Of a stretch of DNA of 64,000 nucleotides, positions 8,148 through 15,813 are shown piece after piece. Under the pieces are notes generated by a model. It was not told the origin of the DNA. It did no database searches and saw nothing but the letters and a program-made list of their open reading frames with translations. Every line of letters begins with the position of its first letter. The stretch's first letter is position 1. A program made the position numbers and the translations under genes. The DNA is from Methyloversatilis discipulorum (GTDB lineage: Bacteria; Pseudomonadota; Gammaproteobacteria; Burkholderiales; Rhodocyclaceae), in the NCBI RefSeq assembly GCF_018780585.1, contig NZ_JADMJL010000003.1, positions 1-64,000 on the forward strand, given 5' to 3'.

Positions 8148-8174
8148 AGCGTCCGCTGCAGCAAAAGGTTGGGC
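8130..8174 (-). other. Putative attC with clear R'' end
   Basis: Minus-strand R'' GCCCAAC (8168-8174) is complementary, with its flank, to the start of the same cassette at 8461 (GTTCGGCATC versus GTTGGGCATC). A hairpin GGACGC-TAT-GCGTC follows. The R' end is uncertain; GTTGATG at 8130-8136 is the best candidate. At 45 bp this would be a short attC, so the boundary is tentative. Confidence 0.5.
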
Positions 8175-8181
8175 ATCGACT

Positions 8182-8442
8182 TCACTTGCGAAGCCGGACA
8201 TATAGCGACGCGCCTACAGACGCCAAACCACTCCCGATAAGCATGAACTCAACCGCTCTGCTTTGCTCGCAAGGAACGACACGATAGAAGACCTGCTCCG
8301 CCGGCGCTGGCCCGGTCGCGAACAGACTCGTCAGACTCGGCCAGAAGTTTAATGGCAGCAGATCGCCAAGCGGTGACAACAGCGCCAGGCCGGTGATGAC
8401 GAGCACGATACCGATGCGGAGTGTCCAGAGGCTCATGCGCAT
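8182..8442 (-). CDS. Cassette-borne small membrane protein
   Basis: An 86-residue protein with two predicted transmembrane helices (about residues 9-30, IGIVLVITGLALLSPLGDLL, and 65-80, EFMLIGSGLASVGASLYV), a short extracytoplasmic loop containing one Cys, and a basic C-terminus (RLRK). The ATG is 19 bp inside the cassette, typical spacing. The stop lies just ahead of the attC. No family recognised. Confidence 0.6.
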   Translation of the reverse strand: MRMSLWTLRIGIVLVITGLALLSPLGDLLPLNFWPSLTSLFATGPAPAEQVFYRVVPCEQSRAVEFMLIGSGLASVGASLYVRLRK

Positions 8443-8454
8443 GCTTTCGTTGAT

Positions 8455-8520
8455 GCCGAACGTGAAGGTCAGCGGCCGCCGAGGCCCGCAGGGCGGGACC
8501 GGCTGATCGTAGGGTTATGC
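8455..8520 (-). other. attC recombination site
   Basis: A 66-bp imperfect palindrome. On the minus strand it runs from R'' GCATAAC (8514-8520) through a GC-rich stem containing ATCAGCCGG and CCGCTGACC to R' GTTCGGC (8455-8461). The TAA of R'' is the stop codon of the preceding gene. R'' is complementary to the start of its own cassette at 9253 (GTTATGC). Confidence 0.75.
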
Positions 8521-9231
8521 ATCGGAGCTAAACGCAACGACGCACGAGCCCCACATCGTCTTTAGCAGGAGGGGATCGCTGTGGCCAAAAAAACGCTTCT
8601 CCGTTGGGGCATATTTTTCGACTGTTGCGAAGTAAGTTAGATGCAGGCTGTGAGCGTCGACCTTGCTCACCGGAACACTGTCGATGGTGGCTACTTTGTA
8701 CATCGAGCTCTTCCCATCCTCGGCTGCAACAAATCCACCCGTCTTGGGAATATACGTGGCCGTGTCGAGAGCAGGATTGTCCGCGACTTTGGATTGAAGA
8801 AGTTGCGCGTAACCGTCGCCGATCATTGCCGCAAATTCATTTCGAGAACGTTCACTAATGAAGAAGTGAGCTTCATCTCTTATACCGAGGTCGTTCTCGT
8901 AATGCGCCATGAAATCGCCGGCAGAAGCCCAGATTTCCTTGCGTCCGCGGCGCGTCAGGGCGGAATTGAGGCGCTGACTCTTGGAAATGACAAGAGATGG
9001 TTCGGTCTCTTGGCCCAGAAAGCGAACACTAAAAGGAGCGCGCGCAATATGAAGCACCCCGCCGACAGGTAAGATTTCGCGACCGTGCTGAAGCACGGAG
9101 ACGCGTTCGCAGGATGGCTTGTACGAGAGTTGCAGATCCGGCAGAGGCGCGGGAGGTGAGTCGACACAGCTTGCAAGAAGAATCAAAGCCGGTACCAAGC
9201 ACAACTTGAACACCTGCGGGTGAATTGTCAT
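8515..9231 (-). CDS. Cassette-borne lipoprotein of unknown function
   Basis: A 238-residue protein with a lipoprotein signal: hydrophobic stretch LCLVPALILLASC with the lipobox LLASC, so Cys-19 or thereabouts should be lipidated. The mature part is mixed alpha/beta without a motif I recognise (SYKPSCERVSVLQHGREILPV; ISERSRNEFAAMIGDGYAQLLQ). The start ATG is 22 bp inside the cassette; a longer frame upstream would read through the attC and is rejected. Probably anchored in the periplasmic or outer membrane. Confidence 0.65.
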   Translation of the reverse strand: MTIHPQVFKLCLVPALILLASCVDSPPAPLPDLQLSYKPSCERVSVLQHGREILPVGGVLHIARAPFSVRFLGQETEPSLVISKSQRLNSALTRRGRKEIWASAGDFMAHYENDLGIRDEAHFFISERSRNEFAAMIGDGYAQLLQSKVADNPALDTATYIPKTGGFVAAEDGKSSMYKVATIDSVPVSKVDAHSLHLTYFATVEKYAPTEKRFFGHSDPLLLKTMWGSCVVAFSSDA

Positions 9232-9246
9232 GGGACAGTCCGTGAG

Positions 9247-9332
9247 GCATAACGCAAAAATGAGGCGCAGCCGTAGCGCGAAGGGCACTAGAAATGTAGC
9301 TTTTGGCTGTCCCCTCGACTGGCGGGTTGGGC
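9247..9332 (-). other. attC recombination site
   Basis: An 86-bp site. Minus strand: R'' GCCCAAC (9326-9332), L''-like TCGAGGGGACAGCC, L'-like GGCTGCGCCTC, R' GTTATGC (9247-9253). The two arms pair with one unpaired A in L'', the kind of extrahelical base that directs strand choice in attC. R'' and its flank pair with the start of the same cassette at 9865 (GTTGGGTCGCAT). Confidence 0.75.
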
Positions 9333-9340
9333 CGCATTGG

Positions 9341-9826
9341 CTATTTCACCTTTTTAGTTAGCGCCACGTGAAGGAAGCCTTCTAAGCGCGCTTCATTCAA
9401 CTGCGAAGTCAGGCCTGCAAGATCCTCGGCTAAGTCGTGAAGCTCAGTCGTTGTGGGTAATGGCCGCCATTCGTGGCCTGAGCCTTTTCGGGCGGGTTCA
9501 CCATCCAGTTCCTTTCCCCAGACGCTGTGAACGAGATCGTTGCGCTTCTCGGTGGCGCGCTTGCAGCGCTCAAGGAGCGCTTGAAGCTTGAGCAAAGGTT
9601 CGCCTTCCCCGAGTCGTTGGCGGGCCAACTTTTTGATTCGGTCTCTAAGTTGGGAGGAACTGTCGTAAGCCGTAGCGTCCAGCGCCTCATTCGCGTCGAG
9701 GCGAGCGAGGGTCTTGATAGTCATTCGCAGGATGTGGTTCAGATGCTCGTGCCGTAGCGCTACCTCGCCAATCTCTGCCAACAGGTCTCTGTCTTGAGGG
9801 ACGTGAAAGGTCATCATCTTTGTCAT
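9341..9826 (-). CDS. Cassette-borne HEPN-like protein
   Basis: A 161-residue, almost entirely helical, soluble protein. It contains RNDLVHSVW near residue 97, which fits the R-x4-H motif of HEPN RNases and their relatives, set in a helix-rich frame (LLAEIGEVALRHEHLNHILRM at the start; ELHDLAEDLAGLTSQLNEARLE near the end). The start is chosen for GTGAGG six bases upstream. HEPN proteins often act in toxin-antitoxin or defence modules, but no partner nucleotidyltransferase is adjacent. Fold assignment is by motif only. Confidence 0.6.
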   Translation of the reverse strand: MTKMMTFHVPQDRDLLAEIGEVALRHEHLNHILRMTIKTLARLDANEALDATAYDSSSQLRDRIKKLARQRLGEGEPLLKLQALLERCKRATEKRNDLVHSVWGKELDGEPARKGSGHEWRPLPTTTELHDLAEDLAGLTSQLNEARLEGFLHVALTKKVK

Positions 9827-9858
9827 TCTGGCCTCACCGTAATGGCAGGAAGCATGCG

Positions 9859-9936
9859 ACCCAACGTTGGCGCTAAGCGGCGGACGGAGGCTGGAGAAGC
9901 CAGCCGGAGGACATCCGCTTGAGCAACTGGTTAGCT
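9859..9936 (-). other. attC recombination site (best example)
   Basis: A 78-bp site. Minus strand: R'' AGCTAAC (9930-9936), L'' GCTCAAGCGG, L' CCGCTTAGC, R' GTTGGGT (9859-9865). L'' and L' pair except for one extra C, the classical extrahelical base. The TAA in R'' ends the upstream gene. R'' with its flank (GCCAGCTAAC) is the exact reverse complement of the start of its own cassette (GTTAGCTGGC, 10259-10268). Confidence 0.85.
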
Positions 9937-10248
9937 GGCACCATGAAACTGCCTCCAAGCTTCTTCTTCAATGCCGCCGGTGACGACGGTGCCGTCTTGG
10001 GCCGTCAACTGATAGATCTGCTGAATGCCGCCAATGCTGCCCTCTCCTTCAAGCGCCAAGAGGATGGTGTACATGACATCCGTGAGCGCGCCGTCGAACG
10101 CCAACCGTAGCTGGCAAAGCTGTTCATCAGAAAGGGTCATGCTGCGGACGTGCGCCGCCACTGCACTTTGGCCTTCGTCGCCCATAAAGAGCCGCAACAT
10201 CTGCTCCTTCTCACGCTTCCACGCGGCCACGAACTCGTAAGCGGTCAT
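9931..10248 (-). CDS. First-cassette protein of unknown function
   Basis: A 105-residue soluble, mostly helical, acidic protein (YEFVAAWKREKEQMLRLFMGDEGQ; LRLAFDGALTDVMYTILLALEGEG) ending in a short beta-like part. No family recognised. The ATG lies 20 bp inside the first cassette and the stop codon is part of the attC. Being nearest the upstream end of the array, it would be the best-expressed cassette if a promoter lies beyond 10,270. Confidence 0.6.
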   Translation of the reverse strand: MTAYEFVAAWKREKEQMLRLFMGDEGQSAVAAHVRSMTLSDEQLCQLRLAFDGALTDVMYTILLALEGEGSIGGIQQIYQLTAQDGTVVTGGIEEEAWRQFHGAS

Positions 10249-10258
10249 CGATGCTTCT

Positions 10259-10274
10259 GCCAGCTAACGTGAGG
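10259..10274 (-). other. Cassette insertion point at the upstream end of the array
   Basis: Minus-strand CTCACGTTAGCTGGC marks the G|TT crossover that opens the first cassette. A 6-bp perfect stem (CGTCCG/CGGACG, about 10289-10306) lies just beyond it and could be the remaining half of an attC or of attI. From 10,275 to the tamB terminator no gene is seen; an inverted pair AAGCAAAC/GTTTGCTT (near 10,315 and 10,370) is present. Confidence 0.45.
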
Positions 10275-10391
10275 TAGACGACATTCTCGTCCGATAAGAC
10301 GGACGCTGTCCGGATAAGCAAACAAACCGGACACCGGATTTCTTCTTCATTTCAACGTCCTCCGTTTGCTTACCCGTTTACGCACGGTACG

Positions 10392-10444
10392 AAAAAAAAG
10401 GCCGTGAAACCGGACACCCCGCCAACCCATGTCCGTGGCCTTTT
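10392..10444 (-). terminator. Intrinsic terminator after tamB
   Basis: On the minus strand the hairpin AAAAGGCC-A-CGGACA pairs with TGTCCG and GGCCTTTT and is followed by further Ts. It lies about 55 bp past the tamB stop codon and separates the tam operon from the cassette array. Confidence 0.75.
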
Positions 10445-10499
10445 GAATTCCATTCAATTATGCACAAACAGATAAGCACGCGGCAGCGGCCCACACGCC

Positions 10500-13400
10500 C
10501 TACTTGAACGAGAACACATACCTCACATCCACCGCCTGCTCCGTCCCCGTGCTGCCGATCAGCGCGAGGTGGCGGGTGAGGTTCCAGGTGAGCTTGACAA
10601 CGCTGGTGGCACCGGCCACGCCTTGTTCGTAGGTGAGCAGCGCGTTCGATGACAGGCGCTTGCCGACGCTGACGACTTGGCCGCCGACGGTGGTCGTGTT
10701 GTTCGACGAGGTGACGACCTGGCTGCGCGGGCCGGTGGTCGTGCTGCTCTGGGTCAGCGCGATCTGGTCCAGGCCGAGCGCCTGCGCGAGCGAGCCGGTG
10801 ATGCCTTCGCCTTCGCCGCCGAGCAGCGCGCTGGCGGCGGTGGCGAGCAGCGAGAGGTCGGAGCCGCCAGCGCGGTCCTGGCCGCGGCCGAGCACGATCC
10901 ATGACAGCTTTTCGCTGTCCGGCATCGCCGAATCGGACACCAGCCGCACGCGCGGCTTCAGTACCGTGCCGCTGACTTCGACGCCGGCCTGCACCGGCAG
11001 GTTGGGGCGGATGGCGCGCACGTTGAGACCGGGGTTGGACACCGAGCCCTGGAAGCTGATGACGCCGCGCTCGATCACCAGGTCCTGACCGTAGGCGCGG
11101 TAGCGGCCGTCGACGGTGCGGATGTTGCCGGTGGCGCGCAGGCCGCGGCCTTCGTCGCGCAGCGCGAGCTGGCCGGTCAGCCGCGTATCGAGCCCGCGGC
11201 CCTTGAAGTAGACGCGCTCGCCGAGATCGACGTCGATCGCCAGGCCGAGCGGCGGGCCGGCGGCTTCTTCCGGCGTGCGGCCCTTGATGACCACGTCGTC
11301 GCCGAGCGCGGGCGCCGACTGCTCGGGCACGGTGAACAGGCCGGCGTCGGCCTTCAGCGCCAGCTGCAGTTTCATGCCCTCCTTCGCCGAGCCGCGCACC
11401 GTGCCATCGCCGGACAGCATGAGCCACTGTTCGCCGCCCTGCAGCGGCACGAAGCGGCGGATGTCGATGGCGATGTCGGCGCGCGTGGTAGCGAGGTCGA
11501 CGCTGCCGCGCGCCGACAGCCGACCCGGTTCGCGCGTCAGACCGGCGGCGCCGAGCCGTGCATCCGGCGGCGGGCGGCGGTTGTCGCTTTCGAAGCTGAG
11601 CGACTGCAGCGTCAGGTGATCGCCGTCGAACTGCGCGCGCAGTTCGCCGCGCTCGAGTTTCACGCCGGCATCGACCAGCGCGAACGCCAGCGCGTCGCCG
11701 TCGATGCGGCCGGACAGTTCCGGCGCGCGCAGCGTGCCGGCCAGCTTCACGTCGCCGCGCAATCGCCCGGCGGTGCTCATGTCGAGGCGCAGCGTGCGGC
11801 CTATCCAGGCGAGCGAGGGCACGTCCAGCGTCGCGCTGCCGCGGGTCGGCGCGTCGAGGTCGGGCTGCCACAGGCTGCCGTCGCGGCGCAGCGGCAGCGC
11901 CACCTCGGCGCGCGCTTCGCCGATGTCCGGCCCGGCCAGCACCGCCTTCGCCAGTGCTTCGCGGCCAGCGAAGGTCACGTCGACGCGCGCCGCCGACAGC
12001 GCCAGTTCGTTGCGCGTTTCGCCCGACACCACGACGTTGCCCGCTTCGCGGAACAGCGACAGCGTGCCGTCGATGCGCTCGTCGCCGGCCAGCAGTGCGG
12101 CCAGCGACCAGTCGGCGCCGAGCTTCAGCGGCGCGCGCACATTGACGCCGGCGGCGCGGTCGCGCCACACCAGGCGCAGCGGCACGCCGCGGGCGCGGCC
12201 ACGCGCGTCGAGCCGCTCGGGTGTCCAGCCGGTGTGCGCCAGCACCAACTCGCCACCGCCGGTCAGCGCAAAACGCGCGTCGTCGAGCGTCGCCTGCTGC
12301 GGTGACGCGCTGAGCCGCGCGGGTGCGCTCAGCGTCGCGCTCAGTTCGGACGAAATCACCAGCGCCAGCCGGTCGATGATGCCCGACCACGCCGGGCCGT
12401 CAGCCAGCGCGCCGTGCGCGGCCAGCTTCAGCGACGGCTTGGCTGGCGTGTCACCGCGCTCAGTCGGCAGCGCGCCGGCGACGATGTCGGCATCCAGCGT
12501 ATGTGCGGCGCGCGAGCCTGCGATGTCGATGCGCAGCTGCTCGACCGGCACCGGCGCCTGCGGGCTGCGCAGGTCGGCGGCGTCGAGCGCGAGGCGCAGG
12601 CGACCGTCGGCCCCCGGAGCCAGTTCGGCATCGATGTCGGCGCGCGCCACGCTGCCCAGTTCGCCCAGCGCCAGCGCGCGCGCCTGCAACTGCAGACGCC
12701 CATGCGGCGCCGGAATGCTGCCGGCGAGGCGCCCGCTGCCGGACACGCGCCCGGCCAGCGTCTGCCCGGTGAATGCGCGCAGCGCCGCCAGATTGCGCGC
12801 GTCGAGGGTCCAGTCCAGCGCGTCCTGCGCGCCGCCGAAGCCACCCTGCGCGGTCAGACTGTTGCCCGACCAGTCGAGCGCGACATCGACGTCGGACAGG
12901 CGCTGCCCCTGCAGGCGCAGCTTCGCGCGGCCGGCCAGCGGCTCGCCGATCAGCGTGCTCGGCTCGATGTCCAACGCGGCGCGCAGATCGATCTGCGGAC
13001 CCAGGCGGCCGGCGGCGTCGAAGCGGGCCGACAGCGACGCCGCCGGAGCCTTCACGAAGGCCGACGGGTCGAACTTCTGCAGTCGGCCGTCGACCGTGAA
13101 GGCCAGCGTGTCGTCCAGCTTGAGCGTGCCGCGCACGCCGGCCTGTGCGCCGCGCGCGGAAAGATCGGCCTGCGCCAGCGTGAGCAGCGCGTCGGCGACA
13201 TGGCCGCTCGCCGTCAACGCGAGGCGGCTGGGGCCGCGGTCGGTCAGGTCGACGACGAACTGCTGGCGCGCGCCCGAAGCCTGGATATCGATGCGCCCGC
13301 CGATCTTCGTGCGCACACCCTGAGCGTGCAGTTGCGCGCTGTCGATGTCGCGCAGCGTCAGTGCGGCGGTGATCGGCAGGTCGCCGCTGCTGCGCCAGCC

Positions 13401-14456
13401 GGCCTCGCCGCTGACCTCGCCGCCCCCGGCCAGCGCGAGGCGCAGATCGCGCACATCGACCGCCGCCACGCTTGCTTCGATGCGTGCCGTCAGCGCAGTG
13501 ACCGGTGCACGCCCCTGATCGATGCGGCCCGGTGCGGCGTTGGCCGCGCTGACGGTGCCGGTCAGCGCCAGCGCGTCGCCGTCGCGCGGCGCGAGATCGG
13601 CATGCAGCGTCCATCGACCGGACGGCGCAGACGGGTGCAGGCTGTGCGGATCGAATTCGTCGAGCGCCAGTTTCAGCGCCGCCAGCGGCTGCGCGGCAAA
13701 CGGCCGCACGCCGACGCGGGCGCTGCCCGACACGCCGTAACCACTGGCGCGCAGATCGATGTCGGCCGCCTCGGCCAGCGCACCGCCCAGCGTCGCCTGC
13801 GCCGCGTAGTCGGCCGCCTTGAAGTTCAGCGCGCCATTCAGCGCGAAGGGTGCGGCACCGTCGAGCTGCAGCCGGCCGTCGAGCGCGCCCCAGGGCGTGC
13901 CGAGCGACAGCGAATCCAGGCTGTGCGTACGCCCGTCTGATTCCACTTGCGCGTGCAGCGCGTCGAGCACGATGTTGTCGACGGCAGGCGTCGCGTAGTC
14001 GGCCAGCACCAGCCGTTCGATCTCGATCTGCGCGTTCAACGACAGCGGCAGTTCGAGGCTGGTTGGCACCACCGGCGCCTCGTCGCTGGGCGAGGTGGCG
14101 ATGCGCAATTCTTCGACCGACAGCCGGGCGATGTCGAGCCGGCCGCGCAGCAGCGCCGAGGCGCTCCAGTCGAGCGCCACCGCCCGCGCGTCGATGCGCA
14201 GGCTGCCGTCGTCATGCACCAGCCGCGCCAGGCGCGGCGCGTCGACCAGGCTGCCGCCAGCGACTTCGATCTGCAGCGCCGGCACGGCCCACTGCGCAGC
14301 CGCGGCCACTGCCCGCAAGCCGCTCTGCGTCGCCAGCGCCCAGTAAACGAGGAGCACGGGCAAGGCGAGCAGCGCGAGGTCGGTGAAGGCCAGCCCGAAA
14401 AGCCGGCGGCGGCGCGGCGGCGGCGCGGAGTTGTCTGCAGGTTCGCTTTCGGTCAT
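10500..14456 (-). CDS. tamB: Translocation and assembly module protein TamB
   Basis: 1318 residues: one N-terminal transmembrane anchor (FTDLALLALPVLLVYWALA, about residues 24-42), then a very long run of beta-strand repeats of the AsmA/TamB type, and the conserved C-terminal domain (DUF490) with SGTVLKPRVRLVSDSAMPDSEKLSWIVLGRG and a final VDVRYVFSFK ending in phenylalanine. TamB spans the periplasm and works with TamA in outer membrane protein insertion and lipid transport. Its partner tamA is on the same strand but separated by two type I secretion genes. The length is normal for the family. Confidence 0.93.
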   Translation of the reverse strand: MTESEPADNSAPPPRRRRLFGLAFTDLALLALPVLLVYWALATQSGLRAVAAAAQWAVPALQIEVAGGSLVDAPRLARLVHDDGSLRIDARAVALDWSASALLRGRLDIARLSVEELRIATSPSDEAPVVPTSLELPLSLNAQIEIERLVLADYATPAVDNIVLDALHAQVESDGRTHSLDSLSLGTPWGALDGRLQLDGAAPFALNGALNFKAADYAAQATLGGALAEAADIDLRASGYGVSGSARVGVRPFAAQPLAALKLALDEFDPHSLHPSAPSGRWTLHADLAPRDGDALALTGTVSAANAAPGRIDQGRAPVTALTARIEASVAAVDVRDLRLALAGGGEVSGEAGWRSSGDLPITAALTLRDIDSAQLHAQGVRTKIGGRIDIQASGARQQFVVDLTDRGPSRLALTASGHVADALLTLAQADLSARGAQAGVRGTLKLDDTLAFTVDGRLQKFDPSAFVKAPAASLSARFDAAGRLGPQIDLRAALDIEPSTLIGEPLAGRAKLRLQGQRLSDVDVALDWSGNSLTAQGGFGGAQDALDWTLDARNLAALRAFTGQTLAGRVSGSGRLAGSIPAPHGRLQLQARALALGELGSVARADIDAELAPGADGRLRLALDAADLRSPQAPVPVEQLRIDIAGSRAAHTLDADIVAGALPTERGDTPAKPSLKLAAHGALADGPAWSGIIDRLALVISSELSATLSAPARLSASPQQATLDDARFALTGGGELVLAHTGWTPERLDARGRARGVPLRLVWRDRAAGVNVRAPLKLGADWSLAALLAGDERIDGTLSLFREAGNVVVSGETRNELALSAARVDVTFAGREALAKAVLAGPDIGEARAEVALPLRRDGSLWQPDLDAPTRGSATLDVPSLAWIGRTLRLDMSTAGRLRGDVKLAGTLRAPELSGRIDGDALAFALVDAGVKLERGELRAQFDGDHLTLQSLSFESDNRRPPPDARLGAAGLTREPGRLSARGSVDLATTRADIAIDIRRFVPLQGGEQWLMLSGDGTVRGSAKEGMKLQLALKADAGLFTVPEQSAPALGDDVVIKGRTPEEAAGPPLGLAIDVDLGERVYFKGRGLDTRLTGQLALRDEGRGLRATGNIRTVDGRYRAYGQDLVIERGVISFQGSVSNPGLNVRAIRPNLPVQAGVEVSGTVLKPRVRLVSDSAMPDSEKLSWIVLGRGQDRAGGSDLSLLATAASALLGGEGEGITGSLAQALGLDQIALTQSSTTTGPRSQVVTSSNNTTTVGGQVVSVGKRLSSNALLTYEQGVAGATSVVKLTWNLTRHLALIGSTGTEQAVDVRYVFSFK

Positions 14457-14514
14457 CGCTCAGTCAGGCATGCGTGTCCGGACCTGACAGCGTCCGGGCA
14501 CCGGCGTTCGCGCA

Positions 14515-15813
14515 TCAGCTTTCGCGCAGCGAACGACGGGTCACGTTGATCACCGGATCGAGCAGGTAGTCGAGCATGCTGCGCTCGCGCGTACGCAGGA
14601 AGGCCTCGACCGGCATGCCCGGCTCGATGCGCTCGGCCGGCCGGGCGTCGAGCGTCACATGTACGGTGTAGTAAGGATTGCCGTGCGCCGGATCGATCAG
14701 CCGGTCGGCCGACACATAGCTCACCTTTCCGCTCACCAGCGGCGTCGTGCGGGCATTGTAGGCAGCCAGCCGGACTTCGGCCGGCATGCCGGTGTGCACC
14801 TCTTCCACGTCCTGCGGCTGCACCCTCACCTCGACCACCAGCGCGGTTTCGTCCGGCACGATGTCGACGATGGGGTCACCGGCGCGCACGACGCCGCCCA
14901 CCGTATGCACCTGCAGGTTCACCGCGCGACCGGCCACCGGCGCAATGACCTCCTTGCGCAGACTGCTGTCCTTCGCCGGGTTGAGCCGCGCCTGCAGGTC
15001 GAGCAGCTTGCGCCCGGTCAGTTGCGCCTCGTCGACCGCGCGCTGCACGAAGTCGGCACGCAGTTGCGCCTTGCGCAGCCGGAAGTCGCCGATGTTCTGC
15101 CGCGTGCGCGACAGCATGGCCTGGTGCTCGGCCATCTCCGCCTCGCGTATCGCCAGGCCGCTGCGCAGTTCGAGCAGCCGTGTGTGCTGGATGAATTTCT
15201 GCTCGGCCAGTTTTTCCGACGCCTGCAATTGCTCGCGCAGAGCAGCCACTGCCCGCTGGTCGGCCTCGACCTGCACCTGCACGTCGGACGCTTCGCGCTG
15301 CGCCTCGACCGCCTGCGCTTCGAGCAGTGCCAACTGCTCGCGCAGGTTGTCGCGCCGCGTGCGGAACAGCCGCTGTTCGCCGTCGATCAGGCTGCGGTAG
15401 CGCGGCGACGATGCGAGCTCGACGAGATCGTCGGGCAGCGCCAGTGCCGGCAGCTCGCGTTTTTCCGATTCGAGCCGGGCCAGCGTCAGCCGCTCGCCGA
15501 TGATTTCGTTCTCGATTGCGTCGAGCGAAGCGTCGACGCGTGCATCGCCGAGCACCAGCAGCACCTGCCCCGCCTGCACCACGTCGCCGTCGCGCACCCG
15601 CAGTTCGGCGACGATGCCGCCCTCCAGGTGCTGCACCGTCTTGCGTTCGCCGGACACGCGCACTTCACCGCCGGCCACCACGGCGCCCGAAACCGGCGCC
15701 AGTTCGGCCCAGGCCAGCATGGCGGCCAGCGTGCCGCCGATCACCCACAGCCCGGCGCGGACCACGCGGTCGCGCGCCAGCGACGGCAGGCCGGCATCAA
15801 GCTCGATGGCCAT
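14515..15813 (-). CDS. HlyD-family type I secretion membrane fusion protein
   Basis: 432 residues. A short cytoplasmic N-terminus, one transmembrane helix (about 20-38, GLWVIGGTLAAMLAWAELAP), the lipoyl half HLEGGIVAELRVRDGDVVQAGQ, a long coiled coil (about 90-280), a second lipoyl half (VIAPVAGRAVNLQVHTVGGVV) and the beta-barrel/C-terminal LDYLLDPV segment typical of PrtE/HlyD adaptors. The ATG is chosen because GGGAGGT sits 8 bp upstream; it overlaps the end of the ABC transporter gene by 17 bp. It links the inner membrane ABC protein to an outer membrane channel; no tolC is in the window. It is followed closely by tamB. Confidence 0.92.
   Translation of the reverse strand: MAIELDAGLPSLARDRVVRAGLWVIGGTLAAMLAWAELAPVSGAVVAGGEVRVSGERKTVQHLEGGIVAELRVRDGDVVQAGQVLLVLGDARVDASLDAIENEIIGERLTLARLESEKRELPALALPDDLVELASSPRYRSLIDGEQRLFRTRRDNLREQLALLEAQAVEAQREASDVQVQVEADQRAVAALREQLQASEKLAEQKFIQHTRLLELRSGLAIREAEMAEHQAMLSRTRQNIGDFRLRKAQLRADFVQRAVDEAQLTGRKLLDLQARLNPAKDSSLRKEVIAPVAGRAVNLQVHTVGGVVRAGDPIVDIVPDETALVVEVRVQPQDVEEVHTGMPAEVRLAAYNARTTPLVSGKVSYVSADRLIDPAHGNPYYTVHVTLDARPAERIEPGMPVEAFLRTRERSMLDYLLDPVINVTRRSLRES

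Larger units (their letters stand above)
6616..10270 (-). mobile_element. Integron gene-cassette array lacking an integrase (CALIN-like)
   Basis: Six small, mostly unrecognisable genes read in one direction, each followed by a short imperfect palindrome. Base composition is visibly lower in GC than in flanking genes. For five cassettes the first bases after G|TT match the reverse complement of the R'' end of the same cassette's attC: GTTAGCTGGC, GTTGGG(T/C)CGCAT, GTTATGC(C/A)TC, GTT(C/G)GGCATC and GTTAGC(C/G)CCC. That is the signature of cassettes that were once circular. Two stop codons (at 9931 and 8515) lie inside R'', as is common. No tyrosine integrase gene occurs in the window, hence CALIN-like. 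The left boundary is a half attC beside the DUF817 gene; the right boundary is near 10,270. Confidence 0.82.

Noticed and set aside
6616-10500. An integrase gene for the cassette array
   Set aside because: No tyrosine recombinase frame is present on either strand; the array directly faces the tamB terminator.
11704-13323. Plus-strand frame with Ser/Ala/Arg-rich product opposite tamB
   Set aside because: Low-complexity antisense translation of tamB repeats.
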